NCBI RefSeq assembly: GCF_040802235.1
Contig: NC_133161.1
Coordinates: 148,729,121 to 148,793,120 of the forward strand
Length of the DNA: 64,000 nucleotides
Origin: Manis javanica
Lineage: Eukaryota; Chordata; Mammalia; Pholidota; Manidae
Direction of reading: 5' to 3'
Shown one piece after another: positions 14,975 to 23,134 of this stretch; position 1 is the stretch's first letter, and every line of letters starts with the position of its first letter. The notes under the pieces are model-generated. The model did not search any database. It saw nothing but the letters and a program-made list of their open reading frames with translations, and was not told where the DNA came from. The position numbers and the translations under genes were made by a program.

Positions 14975-17900
14975 TTAGGTGTAAGAACAAAGACAGTCTC
15001 ATTGTCTTCCTTCCTGGAAAGAACCTTCTGAATCCTCCTGACCTTCTGCTGGATGGCACCCCGTTTTCACTGTCTTCGCTCTTCCTCAGAGGCAGCCTCG
15101 GGTGAACCGGACCAGATGTCGGGAGAGGTGGAGGCCTTACCTGCTGAACTCAAGCATTACGTTCAGGAGGATAACTGGAAGTTCGAGCGGGAAGTAGAGG
15201 AGTGGGAAGGGGAGCAGTCGTGCAAAGTCCCTCAGATGGACTCCTCCACCAGCTCAGCATCTCAGGATTTCTCTTCCGCCCCAGGTATCTGAGAAGGACG
15301 CTCTGGCCGTGCCCCTTCAGCTCATGCCCTTCGGCTGGTCTTGGTGCCGCCAGTCTGCACAGCGTGGTGCCAGTACAGCTGGTGTCGTGCAGCCTGATGG
15401 AGCAGCCGGTGACTTCGGGGTGTCCCACCTGATGGGCGGGAGTGACGTCACGAACACTGCCTATTGTCCTTGACTCTGCAGTTTCCGCCTGTTTGCCAGG
15501 TTGTAGGAGAAACTGACTGGCAGGATTAATAGGTGGATGTTATCGAAAACCATTCCCCAAAGGTGCTATTCCCTGACAAGCACGTGGTGGTTCATAGGAA
15601 GCCTCTTGACATAAAGAGCTTCGGCAGGTGGGGACACGGGAAGTTTCACTGAGGTGCTCGCTGCTGTACGGTTTCTCCCAGTCACTAGTCTCTGGGCGAC
15701 GATGCGTGGGTGCTCCTTCAGGGCCTGCAGGAAGAGGCGTGTGCTGGAGCTGGGATGCACTCTGCCTGCCTTCTGCAGAGGGTTCTGTGCTGATCTGTGC
15801 TGTTTCTGCCAGCGCCCCCGGCGGCCCCTCCTCCCGGGGCTCGCTGCCTGTCGTCGGAGCACGCTGTGATCGCCAAGGAGCAGACTGCCCAGGCCATTGC
15901 CAACACAGCCCGGGCCTACGAGAGGAGTGGGGTGGAGGCAGCCCTAAGGGAGGTGAGTGTACCTGGGCGCCGTGTGCAGCAAGCGTGGGCTCTCAGCAGC
16001 TGTGGCCAGTTTTCTCACATTTCTCTTATTTTGTGTCTCATTTAACCAATCCATCTGTATTTCTCCTGTGTTTTTTTTTTTTCTCACTCTTTCTCTCCAT
16101 CCTACTGCCACAACCTAAGGAAGCTGAGCCCGAGGAGCCCCCGCCCCTGGAGACAAACCTTGCAGAGCAGTCAGAGCAGCCCCCAGAGGCTAATGATGCC
16201 GAGCCCGCTGCCCGGCCTAACGCTGAGGTCTCTGAAGTGGAGATTCCCAGTGTGGGAAGGATTCTGGTTAGATCTGCTGCAGATGGCTATGATGAGGAGG
16301 TACAGACACGAGTGCAGGATTCGGCTGCTTGTTGTCAGTCCTGTTTCCTTCCCACGTGGCTAAGCGCACTCTTTGAAGGTGTTTGGCAACAGTTAATATT
16401 TTCTCATTGAAACAAACAATGGCCAAGAGGGCCACCCTGTTTTCCCCTTAGTCACCAGTTTTTAAAAGATGGCCCTGCTCCTGCTGTGCGCTGCCCCGCG
16501 TGCATCTGCCGGGCACACGGGCCGCTGCAGAGCCTCGGTGTCTCAGAATGGGGGAGTTTGCTTCCTGTTTTGGTAAAATAGCAACAAAACTGCTCTTTAA
16601 GTTAGTGGCCTTTGTCTTTGGTAATATTAGTCCATTATTTTTCCTCCAAATGCAGATTTTTCAATGGTCTAGTGAACAAAACAAGTGTGCATTGAGGTTC
16701 TTTTAGTTCTGAAGCTCGGGAGGCGGCTGTAGATCCCACATTGCTGTCTCCTGTACGATTGTCCCTCCACATTCACCGTCATGAATCCTGCCTCTCACAC
16801 CTGTGTTCTCCTGTGGGATATATATTTTTTTAGTCATTGAATTGTTTTCATTTTATAAAGTCATTTTTGTGTTTGCCCTAATTTCCAGACTGTTTTAAAT
16901 GTCCTGCTTACCCTTGTAAAACTCTGAAAGAGCTTTGTGTTTGGGATATATACCCAAACTTCAGAACTACTGTGGAAGTCTCAACTCAGGCCCCCCCAAG
17001 GGCTAGAATTTAACATTTTAAACATTTAGCTGTGCCATTTGTGGGTGTTCTCAGACATCTCTGTTCATCTGCCACACTGGAGTATGTAGGAAAAGCTGTC
17101 TGGACAGGCCTTGGCATGGAGAGAGCAGGGAAGGGGCCCTGAACGTCGCGGCACAGGCGCGTAAGGCCTGGCCTGCAGCCTGTGTGCTTTCCTCTGCACA
17201 GTCTTCCTCTGAACCTCCTTCTCTCCTCCTTCTCTCTCTGTTCTGTGCCCTCCTGTGGCAGGTGATGCTGAGCCCTGCCATGCAAGGGGTCATCCTGGCC
17301 ATAGCTAAAGCCCGCCAGACCTTCGACCGCGATGGGTCTGAAGCAGGGCTTATTAAGGTATCTCTGCTTTTTGAGTTCTATACCTTACACCCCAGGTATC
17401 ATAGTAATGGGGCAGTAATTCTGTTAGATAGGAAAAGTGGGGTTAAAATGTTTTCACTGGAGTAAAACAGAAAACTCCCTTTCCTGTCAGTGACGCACAG
17501 CTGTGCCCCAGCGGGGACTGCTCCTCTCTTTGGCCCTGGTGCCTGGGCAAGCGGTCCAGTTCTGTTCCCGAGCCTGGAGCTTGGTATTCTTAGGGGATGC
17601 CCGTTGCTGCAGGTGTGAGTGAGACAGTGCCTTTGTAATTTGGGGGCCGTATTTTTAAGGTACTTAAATAAAGTATAAGATACTTGAGTAGATTGCACTG
17701 TGGATTTTTCAGAATTCAGGTCCTTGGGACTGAAGAATGTGCCTGAAACAATTAGCTGTATGTCTTTCTGAGAACTTGTGAGAAAAAAAATGAGTTTTTT
17801 GTGAGTACAGTATTTCTTTGGTGCAGGAGTTTTATCCCTTATGAAATGCAGACAACTTACAGATTCATAGTTGGCTCTGTGATTCGTAGGATCAGCCTGG

Positions 17901-20900
17901 GGGCCTCAGCTTCTGAGCAGAAGCCCACAGGGGGCCCTTTCCTGCCACCCCTGCTGTCTCGACAGGCATTCCATGAGGAGTACTCCAGGCTCTACCAGCT
18001 TGCCAGGGAGGAGCCCCCCTCCCACAGTGACCCCAGGCTTCAGCATGTGCTTGTCTACTTTTTCCAAAATGAAGCGCCTAAAAGGGTAGTGGAACGGACC
18101 CTTCTGGAACAGTTTGCAGATAGAAACCTGAGCTATGATGAAAGGTGAGAGGGCTGCACTCAGGGGCCTCTCCCCGCTTCGGGTCTGGCCTGACGGCGCC
18201 TCTGAGGGGCAGCTGGGCGCCGTGTCCTTCCATTGCTTTCTGAGGTTGGTCCCACACAGGTCCATCAGCATCATGAAGGTAGCTCAGGCTAAGCTGAAGG
18301 AGATCGGCCCAGATGACATGAATATGGACGAGTACAAGGTGAAGTCTTTTCTTTAAATCTACAAAGCAGAAACATTTGTTCTTGAGGCAGAACTAACCAT
18401 TTTGTGTGATCTCGGACTGACCACCTCCCCCACCCAAAAATATGGGTAAGAATGGATGGATGATCTTTTCTTACCCTCTGAAAGAGCTGGCTTCTTTATT
18501 CTAGTCTGTTAAGATGAATCAACACTTTGTTTCCCTTAAATACTTACTTTAGCCCTGTCCTGGGCAATTAAATTCTTAAATTCATGGTTTGGGTTTGTTT
18601 TAAATAATAGTTTTCTAGTACTTCTACATTAGAAGTTAAATTTCCATGCATTAACATGCATATGTAATTACAAGTTTTCCCAAAAGTGCATTGTGCCGTA
18701 GGCGAGGCAGTCACGTGACACCCGCAGTGTGTGTGCCCACCACATCTGCTGAGCTTCCTCGACGTTCTGTGATTGGCATGGCCTTGTCCTTCTACCTTCC
18801 CCACATCAGGACAGCTTTGTCAAACCTGCGAGGTTGTTCATTTACACCAGAGCTGAACAGCTTTGATGTGGGTTAGAAATTAACCTAAGTATTTCTGTTC
18901 CTCAGTGGAAGGAACAGGACATTGAAAATTAAGGTCGGCAGTAGACTTTTACTCTAAATGGTGAATCCAGTATGATCTGAAAGTGTTTGTCATTTTTGTG
19001 CCTTGGCTGTGTGCTTAATAAATGTTTGTATTGTTTGTAAGAACAGTTTGTCGTGGTCATTGTTATTAATGGGTGTCATTCCTTTTCAGAAGTGGCATGA
19101 AGATTACAGCTTGTTTCGAAAGGTGTCTGTGTATCTCCTAACAGGCCTGGAGCTCTATCAAAAAGGAAAGTAGGTTGGCCTCTTAGGTCACTAACTGCGG
19201 GTCAGGGCAAGTGTCGGTGCTCACCAGGAACACTAATGCTCGGGGGGCATCACCTCCCTCACCCGTGAGCCACATGCTTCTGCTTTTCCCGGTGTTCCCT
19301 CAGTTCTGTTCCGAACATCACACACGTTTTTCTCATCCTTCTTGTAATGGTAGAGTAAAGAGATATAGGGATCAGATTTTGTTTGTGAAAAATGAAGATT
19401 AATTCAGAAGATGAATCTTAAAGTTGGCATGGGCCATAGTATCTAGTCCGCTCTTTTAGAGGTGGAAAACCTGAAGCCAAGGGAAGTTTCACGGTTGCCC
19501 TGGATTTCTTGTCCAGTTTGCAGAAAAGCTGAGACTGGCTGCAGCTTTGACCCTCAGCCTTTTCCTGCACACACGCTGCCTCCATCTCTAAGACTTCTCC
19601 ATAATCGAAGCCCCATAAGTTCTTTTCTTAGGGAGCAGTGGGGTCTGAGCCCCAGGCTCTGGAGAAGGGCACTAGCTGCTGCTTATCTGCTGTTTCCTCA
19701 GGTATCAAGAGGCTCTTTCCTACCTGGTGTATGCCTACCAGAGCAATACCACGCTGCTGATCAAGGGGCCCCTCCGGGGCGTGAAGGAGTCGGTGATCGC
19801 CTTGTACCGAAGAAAATGCCTGCTGGTCTGTACTGTTTGCAAAGCCTTTTGAGTCTTATTACTTTATTGTGTGTTCCTCTGCTCCTTGAAGCCATGAAGA
19901 AATAAAGCTCAAAAACAAAGTAATCTTCAGCAGGTTTTAGATTGTTCCAAACTGTCAAGAGTAGGTTTACATTGGAAACATTGTTTGAGGCATTTGAGTA
20001 TCTTCCAGGCCTGCGAGCAAGCCAGGTGGGAGGCGCCGAAGCACTCCCCCTGCTGCCGCGCCCCTCGCGCTGGCCTGCAGGGTGGCCTTCAGCGGTGCCG
20101 CAGCCTGGGGGCTCCCGAGGCACAGGTGCTCCTCCGGCTGCCTGCCCTGTGCCTGGCGGTGATGAGCATGGGGAAGGGACGCAGCGCTTCTTCGGTGTTC
20201 CTTGCTAAGCTACTAGATGGGCGTTTCTGTGACTTCTAAGAGACTCCAGGTTTTTTTTAAAAAGATGAACTGTAAGAGTTGGTCCTACTGTTCCCCGAAG
20301 GTCTTTCCTAGCCTGTTTTGCATTTGGCAGCCACGTGAAGGGCAGACCCACATCCCCTCTGACCCCCCCAGGGTTGATACAAAGAACAAGGGGGAGGTGG
20401 TGCTCCGGCTGTGAGCCTGCACTGGTCTTTCCCGGCACGCACCAGAGTTGCCCTTCCTGGGAAGAGTCAGGCCAGCCAGCGTTTCAACTACTGCCTTTTA
20501 AAGATAAAATGAAGGAAGATTAAGTCTGATTTATATTCATCTCAGGAGCTTCATTTTCTGATTTATGCTTTGATTTTTGTATCATATGTGGCAGGCAGGG
20601 CTTTTTGAAGCTGAAGAAGGTCTTTGTAGATTCTGGATCTGAATTCTATTAGAGTCATGCTTTTATGTTTAAGCCACAAAATACAGATTCTGTTTTGAAT
20701 GTTTTACTTGCACTGCAGTGACCCAGGCTGTCCCCACACGTTAAGCCAGAAGCGCTGGGGAGGGGCCTGAGAATCAGCATTTCTTCTGTAGGTGATTCAG
20801 ACACTCAGTGGAGCTCCAGAACTGTTGGAAGGGCCTTTTGGTAGAAGTAGGTGTTAAGCATGACCTTGACTTGCAAGTTCAGACCAAGGGGTCACAGACT

Positions 20901-23134
20901 TGGCTGCATTAGAATCACTTTGAGGGCTTTGGAGAAAATCCCAGCACCCAAGTCCTCCTGTATGCCCATCACACCAGTACGTCTGGGTGGGACATCACTG
21001 GTTTTAAGGCTCTCTGAGCAATTCCAGTGTGCAGTAAAATGTGAAACTGCTTGTCTAGGCTCTTCTAATATTTATGTATTTAGGTTCTTCTAGATATTTA
21101 TCTCTTTCAGACTATTTTTTTCACTCTGTATCTGCAGGAGCTGAATGCCAGAGCAGCCTCTCTCTTTGAAACCAATGATGACCCCTCTGTAACAGAGGGC
21201 ATTAATGTGATGAATGAGTTGATCATTCCCTGCATTCATCTTATCATTAATGATGATATCTCCAAGGATGACCTAGCTGCCATTGAGGTCATGAGAAACC
21301 ACTGGTGCTCTTACCTTGGGCAAGATATTGCAGGTATGTTACTGTTGGCACTGCTAGTATTTTTTAGTCCCTCGAGAATTGTAGAATTACAGTGATCTCA
21401 TTCTATAGCACTTGTTGTCCACCTTTTTGAGGGATTATTGGATCCCCTAGCATATCAGTGAGTTAAAATTGGGTCTGCTCTTCTGCAAGGGATGGGAACC
21501 TGGGCTCTGTCCCTCTTTGTCTCCCCTTACCTCCCTGTGGCTGCTGAAGCATCTCTGCATAGAGCCAGCAAGCTGTTTAAAGATACTGCTGCTCTCCAGG
21601 AAGGTCAGACTTCAGTTACTTTTTTATCTGCCTAAACCTGAACTCTAATTTTATGGTTTAAAAATCAAGATCTGTTATGGAAGCAACCTAAGTGTCCATC
21701 AGTAGATGAATGGGTAAAGAAGATGTGGTACATATACAATGGAATATTATTCAGCCATAAAAAGAAAACAAATCCTACCATTTGCAACAACGTGGATGGA
21801 GCTAGAGGGTATTATGCTCAGTGAAATAAGCCAGGCAGAGAAAAGACAAGTACCAAATGATTTCGCTCATGTGTGTAGTATAACAACAAAGAAGAACTGA
21901 AGGAACAAAACAGTAGCAGACTCACAGACTCTAAGAAGGGACTAGTGGTTATCAAAGGGGAGGGGTGGGGGAGGGTGTGTGGGGGAGGGAGAAGGGGATT
22001 GAGGAGCATTATGATTGGTACACATAATGTAGGGGGTGTCACAGGGAAGGCAGTACAGCACAGAGAAGACAAGTAGTGTGACTATAGCATCTTACTACGC
22101 TGATAGACAGTGACTGCAATGGGCGGAGCAGGGGAGATTTGATCATATGGGTGAATGTTGAAACCACAATGTTGCTCATGTGAAACCTTCATAAGATTAT
22201 ATATCAATGATACCTTAATTATAAAAAAAAAAACTAAAAACAAATCAAGATCTGTTTATGCCTGATATCTGATGGTCCCATGACTGAATTTCCTGTGGCT
22301 ACAGGTTGTACCTGAACATATTTTTAACTATGATGCCTGTGAGATTAATAAATTAGTAAATGGAATATTCTTGTCCAAAGCATTTTTGAGAGGAAGCCTA
22401 AAACTAGTCATTTTTAGGTGGGTTTGGCAGACTTAGAAAGTCAGTGTATATTCTAATATGCATCTTCTAGTTTCTCACTGATGTAAAGATACTCTATTGA
22501 CTTGCTGAAGTGTTTATAATATTGAAAAATTTTATAGTAATTAGTAGCCACAATTTCCCTTGAATGTCTTCACGTTTTCATTAGATGATGTGTGATATAA
22601 AGCTTTACTTAATGCCACGTGTACGTGCTGGTGAATTCAACCATGGAAAGGTAGCACCACTATGTTAATGGTACAGAGTATCGTAGATTAGAGGACCTGT
22701 CCCCAGTGATGTGAATGTGTCCTGCTATTCTGCCTCATGTCAAATGACGTAAAGCAGTGACCTAAAAGCTTCGGAGTCTTGACAGGTGGGTCTCTGCTCC
22801 TGGATCGTCTCGAAAGGCTGGTTAGCCGGCCTCCACAGTGCTTGCCCCTGAGGATGGGCAGTGGGCTATGGAGAGGCCTTCCCACTGAGTTGCAGACTTC
22901 CTTGCTTTTACTGAGATCTGTTTAGCTGTGTATGTGACCATCCATTTTCCCTCCACAGAAAATCTGCAGCTGTGCTTAGGGGAATTTCTACCCAGGCTTC
23001 TCGATCCTTCCGCAGAAATCATTGTCTTGAAGGAGCCTCCGACTATTCGACCCAATTCTCCCTACGACCTTTGTAGCCGATTCGCGGCTGTCATGGAGTC
23101 AATTCAGGGGGTTTCCACTGTGACAGTGAAGTAA
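517..23134 (+). CDS. USP28: USP28, ubiquitin-specific protease 28 (3' part; 5' exons lie before the window)
   Basis: A cysteine-protease deubiquitinase (USP family, paralogue of USP25) that removes ubiquitin from nuclear substrates; in human it stabilises MYC and works with 53BP1 and p53 in damage and mitotic-delay signalling. Eighteen constitutive exons join to 2,490 nt, 829 codons plus stop, in one open frame; an optional exon adds 60 codons. Human USP28 is 1,077 residues, so about 248 N-terminal residues, with the UBA/UIM region and catalytic Cys, are missing only because the window starts late. Seen here: the USP fold from QDVSEF onward, the USP28/25-specific insertion rich in Ser (residues about 205-290), the catalytic His box GHYWAY (His at window residue 351, equal to human His600) and the following KYND box, then the helical C-terminal region ending in VSTVTVK. 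Identification rests on near-identity to remembered human USP28 and on the ZW10/CLDN25 neighbourhood. No lesion was seen. Confidence 0.97.
591..1467 (+). other. USP28: USP28 intron with an L2/MIR-like piece
   Basis: An old L2/MIR-type 3' end in reverse orientation is visible around 1225-1335 (cagtgccaggcatgtgctt then a ctcagtgagtatctgaactg block). Otherwise nothing recognised. Confidence 0.5.
1468..1544 (+). CDS. USP28: USP28 window exon 2 (residues 25-50)
   Basis: Encodes [19 protein letters not shown] and EGIREG. The acceptor is a tandem NAGNAG (aagcag, 1462-1467). Using 1468 keeps the human spacing between the AV and PRNK blocks; using 1465 would add one Ser. Ends GAAG|gtaaat, phase 1. 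77 nt. Confidence 0.9.
1685..1830 (+). repeat. MIR SINE remnant
   Basis: An old MIR with the usual order: 'tgtgtgattgtggacgagct' core, a 'ttcgtctgtaacatggg' block and a following tail. It is diverged. Lies in the USP28 intron just after exon 2. Confidence 0.6.
2010..2690. repeat. old LINE-like interspersed repeat
   Basis: Contains stretches typical of a widespread mammalian repeat that I associate with an L1M 5'-type segment: 'ttcttaatatcaaatatcca' and 'caggaggcacataatgtct'. The family name is from memory and uncertain. The same family seems to border the inverted repeat near 33215-33400. Confidence 0.4.
2799..2947 (+). CDS. USP28: USP28 window exon 3 (residues 51-100)
   Basis: Acceptor ggcctag|G; encodes [19 protein letters not shown] then the [11 protein letters not shown] block. 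Ends GAACAGGAG|gtgagt in phase 0. 149 nt. Confidence 0.95.
2948..4647 (+). other. USP28: USP28 intron, nothing recognised
   Basis: A 1.7-kb intron, increasingly AT-rich towards its 3' end. I found no RNA gene or repeat that I could name. Confidence 0.6.
4648..4775 (+). CDS. USP28: USP28 window exon 4 (residues 101-142)
   Basis: Acceptor gacatag|CGT; encodes [19 protein letters not shown], then [14 protein letters not shown]. This is the beta-strand palm segment common to USPs. Ends GACAG|gtgggt, phase 2. 128 nt. Confidence 0.96.
5125..7236 (-). mobile_element. old LINE-1 remnant (ORF2 and 3' end, antisense to USP28)
   Basis: On the + strand this reads as the reverse complement of L1: a 3'-end segment (tattcatccatgttg-type block near 5380), 'gattgctgggttgtatgaa' near 5590, and a reverse-transcriptase-region block around 6900-7230 ('gtatgatgtcggctgtgtgt'). 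No open frame survives. It runs to about 60 bp before the next exon. Confidence 0.8.
6975..7060 (+). repeat. pyrimidine-rich tract
   Basis: About 85 bp of almost only C and T on the + strand, built from loose CTTC/TTCC/TCCA units, inside the L1 remnant. Confidence 0.8.
7299..7394 (+). CDS. USP28: USP28 window exon 5 (residues 143-174)
   Basis: Encodes [17 protein letters not shown] and [13 protein letters not shown], a charged helical insertion in the USP domain. The acceptor atctgcttag has a weak pyrimidine tract. Ends GGAAAG|gtgagt, phase 2. 96 nt. Confidence 0.95.
7395..8077 (+). other. USP28: USP28 intron, nothing recognised
   Basis: No repeat or RNA gene that I recognise. Confidence 0.6.
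8078..8257 (+). CDS. USP28: USP28 window exon 6 (residues 175-234)
   Basis: Encodes [20 protein letters not shown], then [11 protein letters not shown] and the variable, Ser-rich start of the USP28/25-specific insertion. Ends CGGAAAG|gtaatg, phase 2. 180 nt. Confidence 0.94.
8640..9080 (+). mobile_element. old L1 3'-end remnant (sense)
   Basis: Tail region around 8950-9080 ('atttctagggggtggcat', then a T-rich 'cttttactttttac' stretch) resembles L1M 3'-UTR sequence. Strongly diverged; boundaries approximate. Confidence 0.4.
9130..9475 (-). mobile_element. LINE-1 3' end (antisense)
   Basis: Reverse complement of the L1 ORF2 C-terminal region: 'tatggcaaccaccagtctgt', 'ccatccatgttgctgcaaat', 'gagtaatattccattgtatg'. 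A clear L1 match; no intact frame. Confidence 0.88.
9890..10020 (-). repeat. MIR remnant (reverse)
   Basis: Reads as reverse MIR: 'acattttatagctgagga' followed by a 'tagagctggattgcctgcc' block. Diverged. Confidence 0.5.
10215..10415 (+). repeat. MIR SINE remnant
   Basis: Forward MIR with recognisable 'cttactggctgggggaacct', 'gaaatggggagagtaatagc' and 'gttaaatgagatggtgaa' blocks. Lies about 110 bp before USP28 window exon 7. Confidence 0.7.
10524..10744 (+). CDS. USP28: USP28 window exon 7 (residues 235-308)
   Basis: Acceptor cttcag|C. The first half is low-complexity Ser/Pro ([20 protein letters not shown]), the second half conserved: [13 protein letters not shown] and [13 protein letters not shown]. 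Donor CAAG|gtcggc is poor at +3, +4 and +6, but phase 1 fits the next exon exactly. 221 nt. Confidence 0.93.
11642..11712 (+). CDS. USP28: USP28 window exon 8 (residues 309-332)
   Basis: Acceptor tttaacag|AT; encodes [20 protein letters not shown] then LLCQ. Ends TGCCAG|gtagga, phase 0. 71 nt. Confidence 0.95.
11713..13049 (+). other. USP28: USP28 intron, nothing recognised
   Basis: A 1.3-kb intron before the catalytic-His exon. No repeat or RNA gene that I could name. Confidence 0.55.
13050..13278 (+). CDS. USP28: USP28 window exon 9: catalytic His box (residues 333-408)
   Basis: Acceptor gatctgcag|GTG; encodes [20 protein letters not shown], with the general-base His in GHYWAY (13152-13169 region), then [16 protein letters not shown] and [13 protein letters not shown], which close the USP catalytic domain. 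Ends GTGCAG|gtaaga, phase 1. 229 nt. Confidence 0.97.
13380..13830 (-). mobile_element. old L1-like remnant (antisense)
   Basis: AT-rich segment with decayed L1-3'-like blocks ('gcatcttttccctgaattgt', 'ttgttgatagacttttacct'). Orientation and borders are tentative. Confidence 0.4.
13940..14065 (-). repeat. MIR remnant (reverse)
   Basis: Reverse MIR: 'cccaagattcaaacccagtt' block followed by 'ctccagattctgtgctcttt'. Confidence 0.65.
14912..14973 (+). repeat. (TG)31 microsatellite
   Basis: An uninterrupted TG dinucleotide run of 62 bp in the USP28 intron, ending 116 bp before window exon 10. Likely length-variable. Confidence 0.98.
15090..15284 (+). CDS. USP28: USP28 window exon 10 (residues 409-473)
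   Basis: Acceptor cttcctcag|AG; encodes [39 protein letters not shown] and a Ser-rich end. It starts the helical C-terminal region after the USP domain. Ends CCAG|gtatct, phase 1. 195 nt. Confidence 0.95.
15813..15952 (+). CDS. USP28: USP28 window exon 11 (residues 474-520)
   Basis: Acceptor ctgccag|CG; starts with a Pro/Ala run ([10 protein letters not shown]) that differs from the Ser-rich human sequence, then conserved [20 protein letters not shown] and [13 protein letters not shown]. Ends AGGGAG|gtgagt, phase 0. 140 nt. Confidence 0.94.
16120..16299 (+). CDS. USP28: USP28 alternative cassette exon (60 codons)
   Basis: Bounded by acceptor caacctaag|GAA and donor GAGGAG|gtacag, both phase 0, so inclusion or skipping keeps frame. 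Encodes an acidic, Pro-rich segment beginning [13 protein letters not shown] and ending GYDEE. It lies only 167 bp after the previous exon. Human USP28 is known to have a tissue-specific insertion of about this size at this place (exon 19A, reported in muscle, heart and brain); equating the two is inference from position, size and composition. No Ser/Thr-rich degradation motif was recognised. Confidence 0.8.
16300..17261 (+). other. USP28: USP28 intron, nothing recognised
   Basis: No named repeat seen. A long CT-rich stretch precedes the acceptor at 17260-17261. Confidence 0.55.
17262..17357 (+). CDS. USP28: USP28 window exon 13 (residues 521-552)
   Basis: Acceptor tgtggcag|GTG; encodes [20 protein letters not shown] and [11 protein letters not shown], nearly identical to human. 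Ends ATTAAG|gtatct, phase 0. 96 nt. Confidence 0.97.
17966..18144 (+). CDS. USP28: USP28 window exon 14 (residues 553-611)
   Basis: Acceptor gacag|GCA; encodes [20 protein letters not shown], then [20 protein letters not shown] and [13 protein letters not shown]. Ends GAAAG|gtgaga, phase 2. 179 nt. Confidence 0.97.
18260..18338 (+). CDS. USP28: USP28 window exon 15 (residues 612-638)
   Basis: Follows an intron of only 115 bp. Encodes [20 protein letters not shown] and NMDEYK. Ends TACAAG|gtgaag, phase 0. 79 nt. Confidence 0.97.
19090..19169 (+). CDS. USP28: USP28 window exon 16 (residues 639-664)
   Basis: Acceptor ccttttcag|AAG; encodes [20 protein letters not shown] and ELYQKG. Ends GGAAA|gtaggt, phase 2. 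80 nt. Confidence 0.96.
19702..19825 (+). CDS. USP28: USP28 window exon 17 (residues 665-706)
   Basis: Acceptor tttcctcag|G; encodes [20 protein letters not shown], then [16 protein letters not shown]. Donor CTGCTG|gtctgt is weak, but phase 0 matches the next exon ([10 protein letters not shown]). Read-through meets TGA at 19850. 124 nt. Confidence 0.94.
19901..19906 (+). terminator. USP28: intronic AATAAA after the weak USP28 donor (candidate early poly(A) signal)
   Basis: AATAAA 49 bp after the read-through TGA (19850-19852). A T/G-containing stretch (caggttttagattgttcc, near 19932) follows. Candidate only; may be unused. Confidence 0.3.
20770..21060. repeat. MER5A-type hAT-Charlie remnant(s)
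   Basis: Blocks 'gcctgagaatcagcatttct' and 'gacttggctgcattagaatc' are typical of MER5-family elements. One or two diverged copies; borders approximate. Confidence 0.55.
21138..21333 (+). CDS. USP28: USP28 window exon 18 (residues 707-771)
   Basis: Acceptor tctgcag|GAG; encodes [40 protein letters not shown] and [18 protein letters not shown]. Ends TTGCAG|gtatgt, phase 1. 196 nt. Confidence 0.97.
21677..22241 (+). mobile_element. 5'-truncated LINE-1 insertion with 15-bp target duplication
   Basis: Begins inside the ORF2 3' end ('aagtgtccatcagtagatga', 'tggaatattattcagccata'), continues through a G-rich 3' UTR and ends in an A-rich tail. It is flanked by perfect copies of aaatcaagatctgtt at 21662-21676 and 22242-22256. 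The intact duplication makes it the youngest clear insertion in the window. Sense to USP28. Confidence 0.95.
22959..23134 (+). CDS. USP28: USP28 last coding exon (residues 772-829, stop TAA)
   Basis: Acceptor ctccacag|AA; encodes [20 protein letters not shown], then [20 protein letters not shown] and the end GVSTVTVK. Stop TAA at 23132-23134. 176 nt. Confidence 0.97.

Noticed and set aside
14787-15105. Val-Cys repeat peptides
   Set aside because: Translation of the (TG)n microsatellite, not a protein.
15628-16410. A 260-codon + strand open frame
   Set aside because: It reads through two introns and is in the right frame only over the cassette exon; the exon at 15813-15952 is used in a different frame, so it is not a separate gene.
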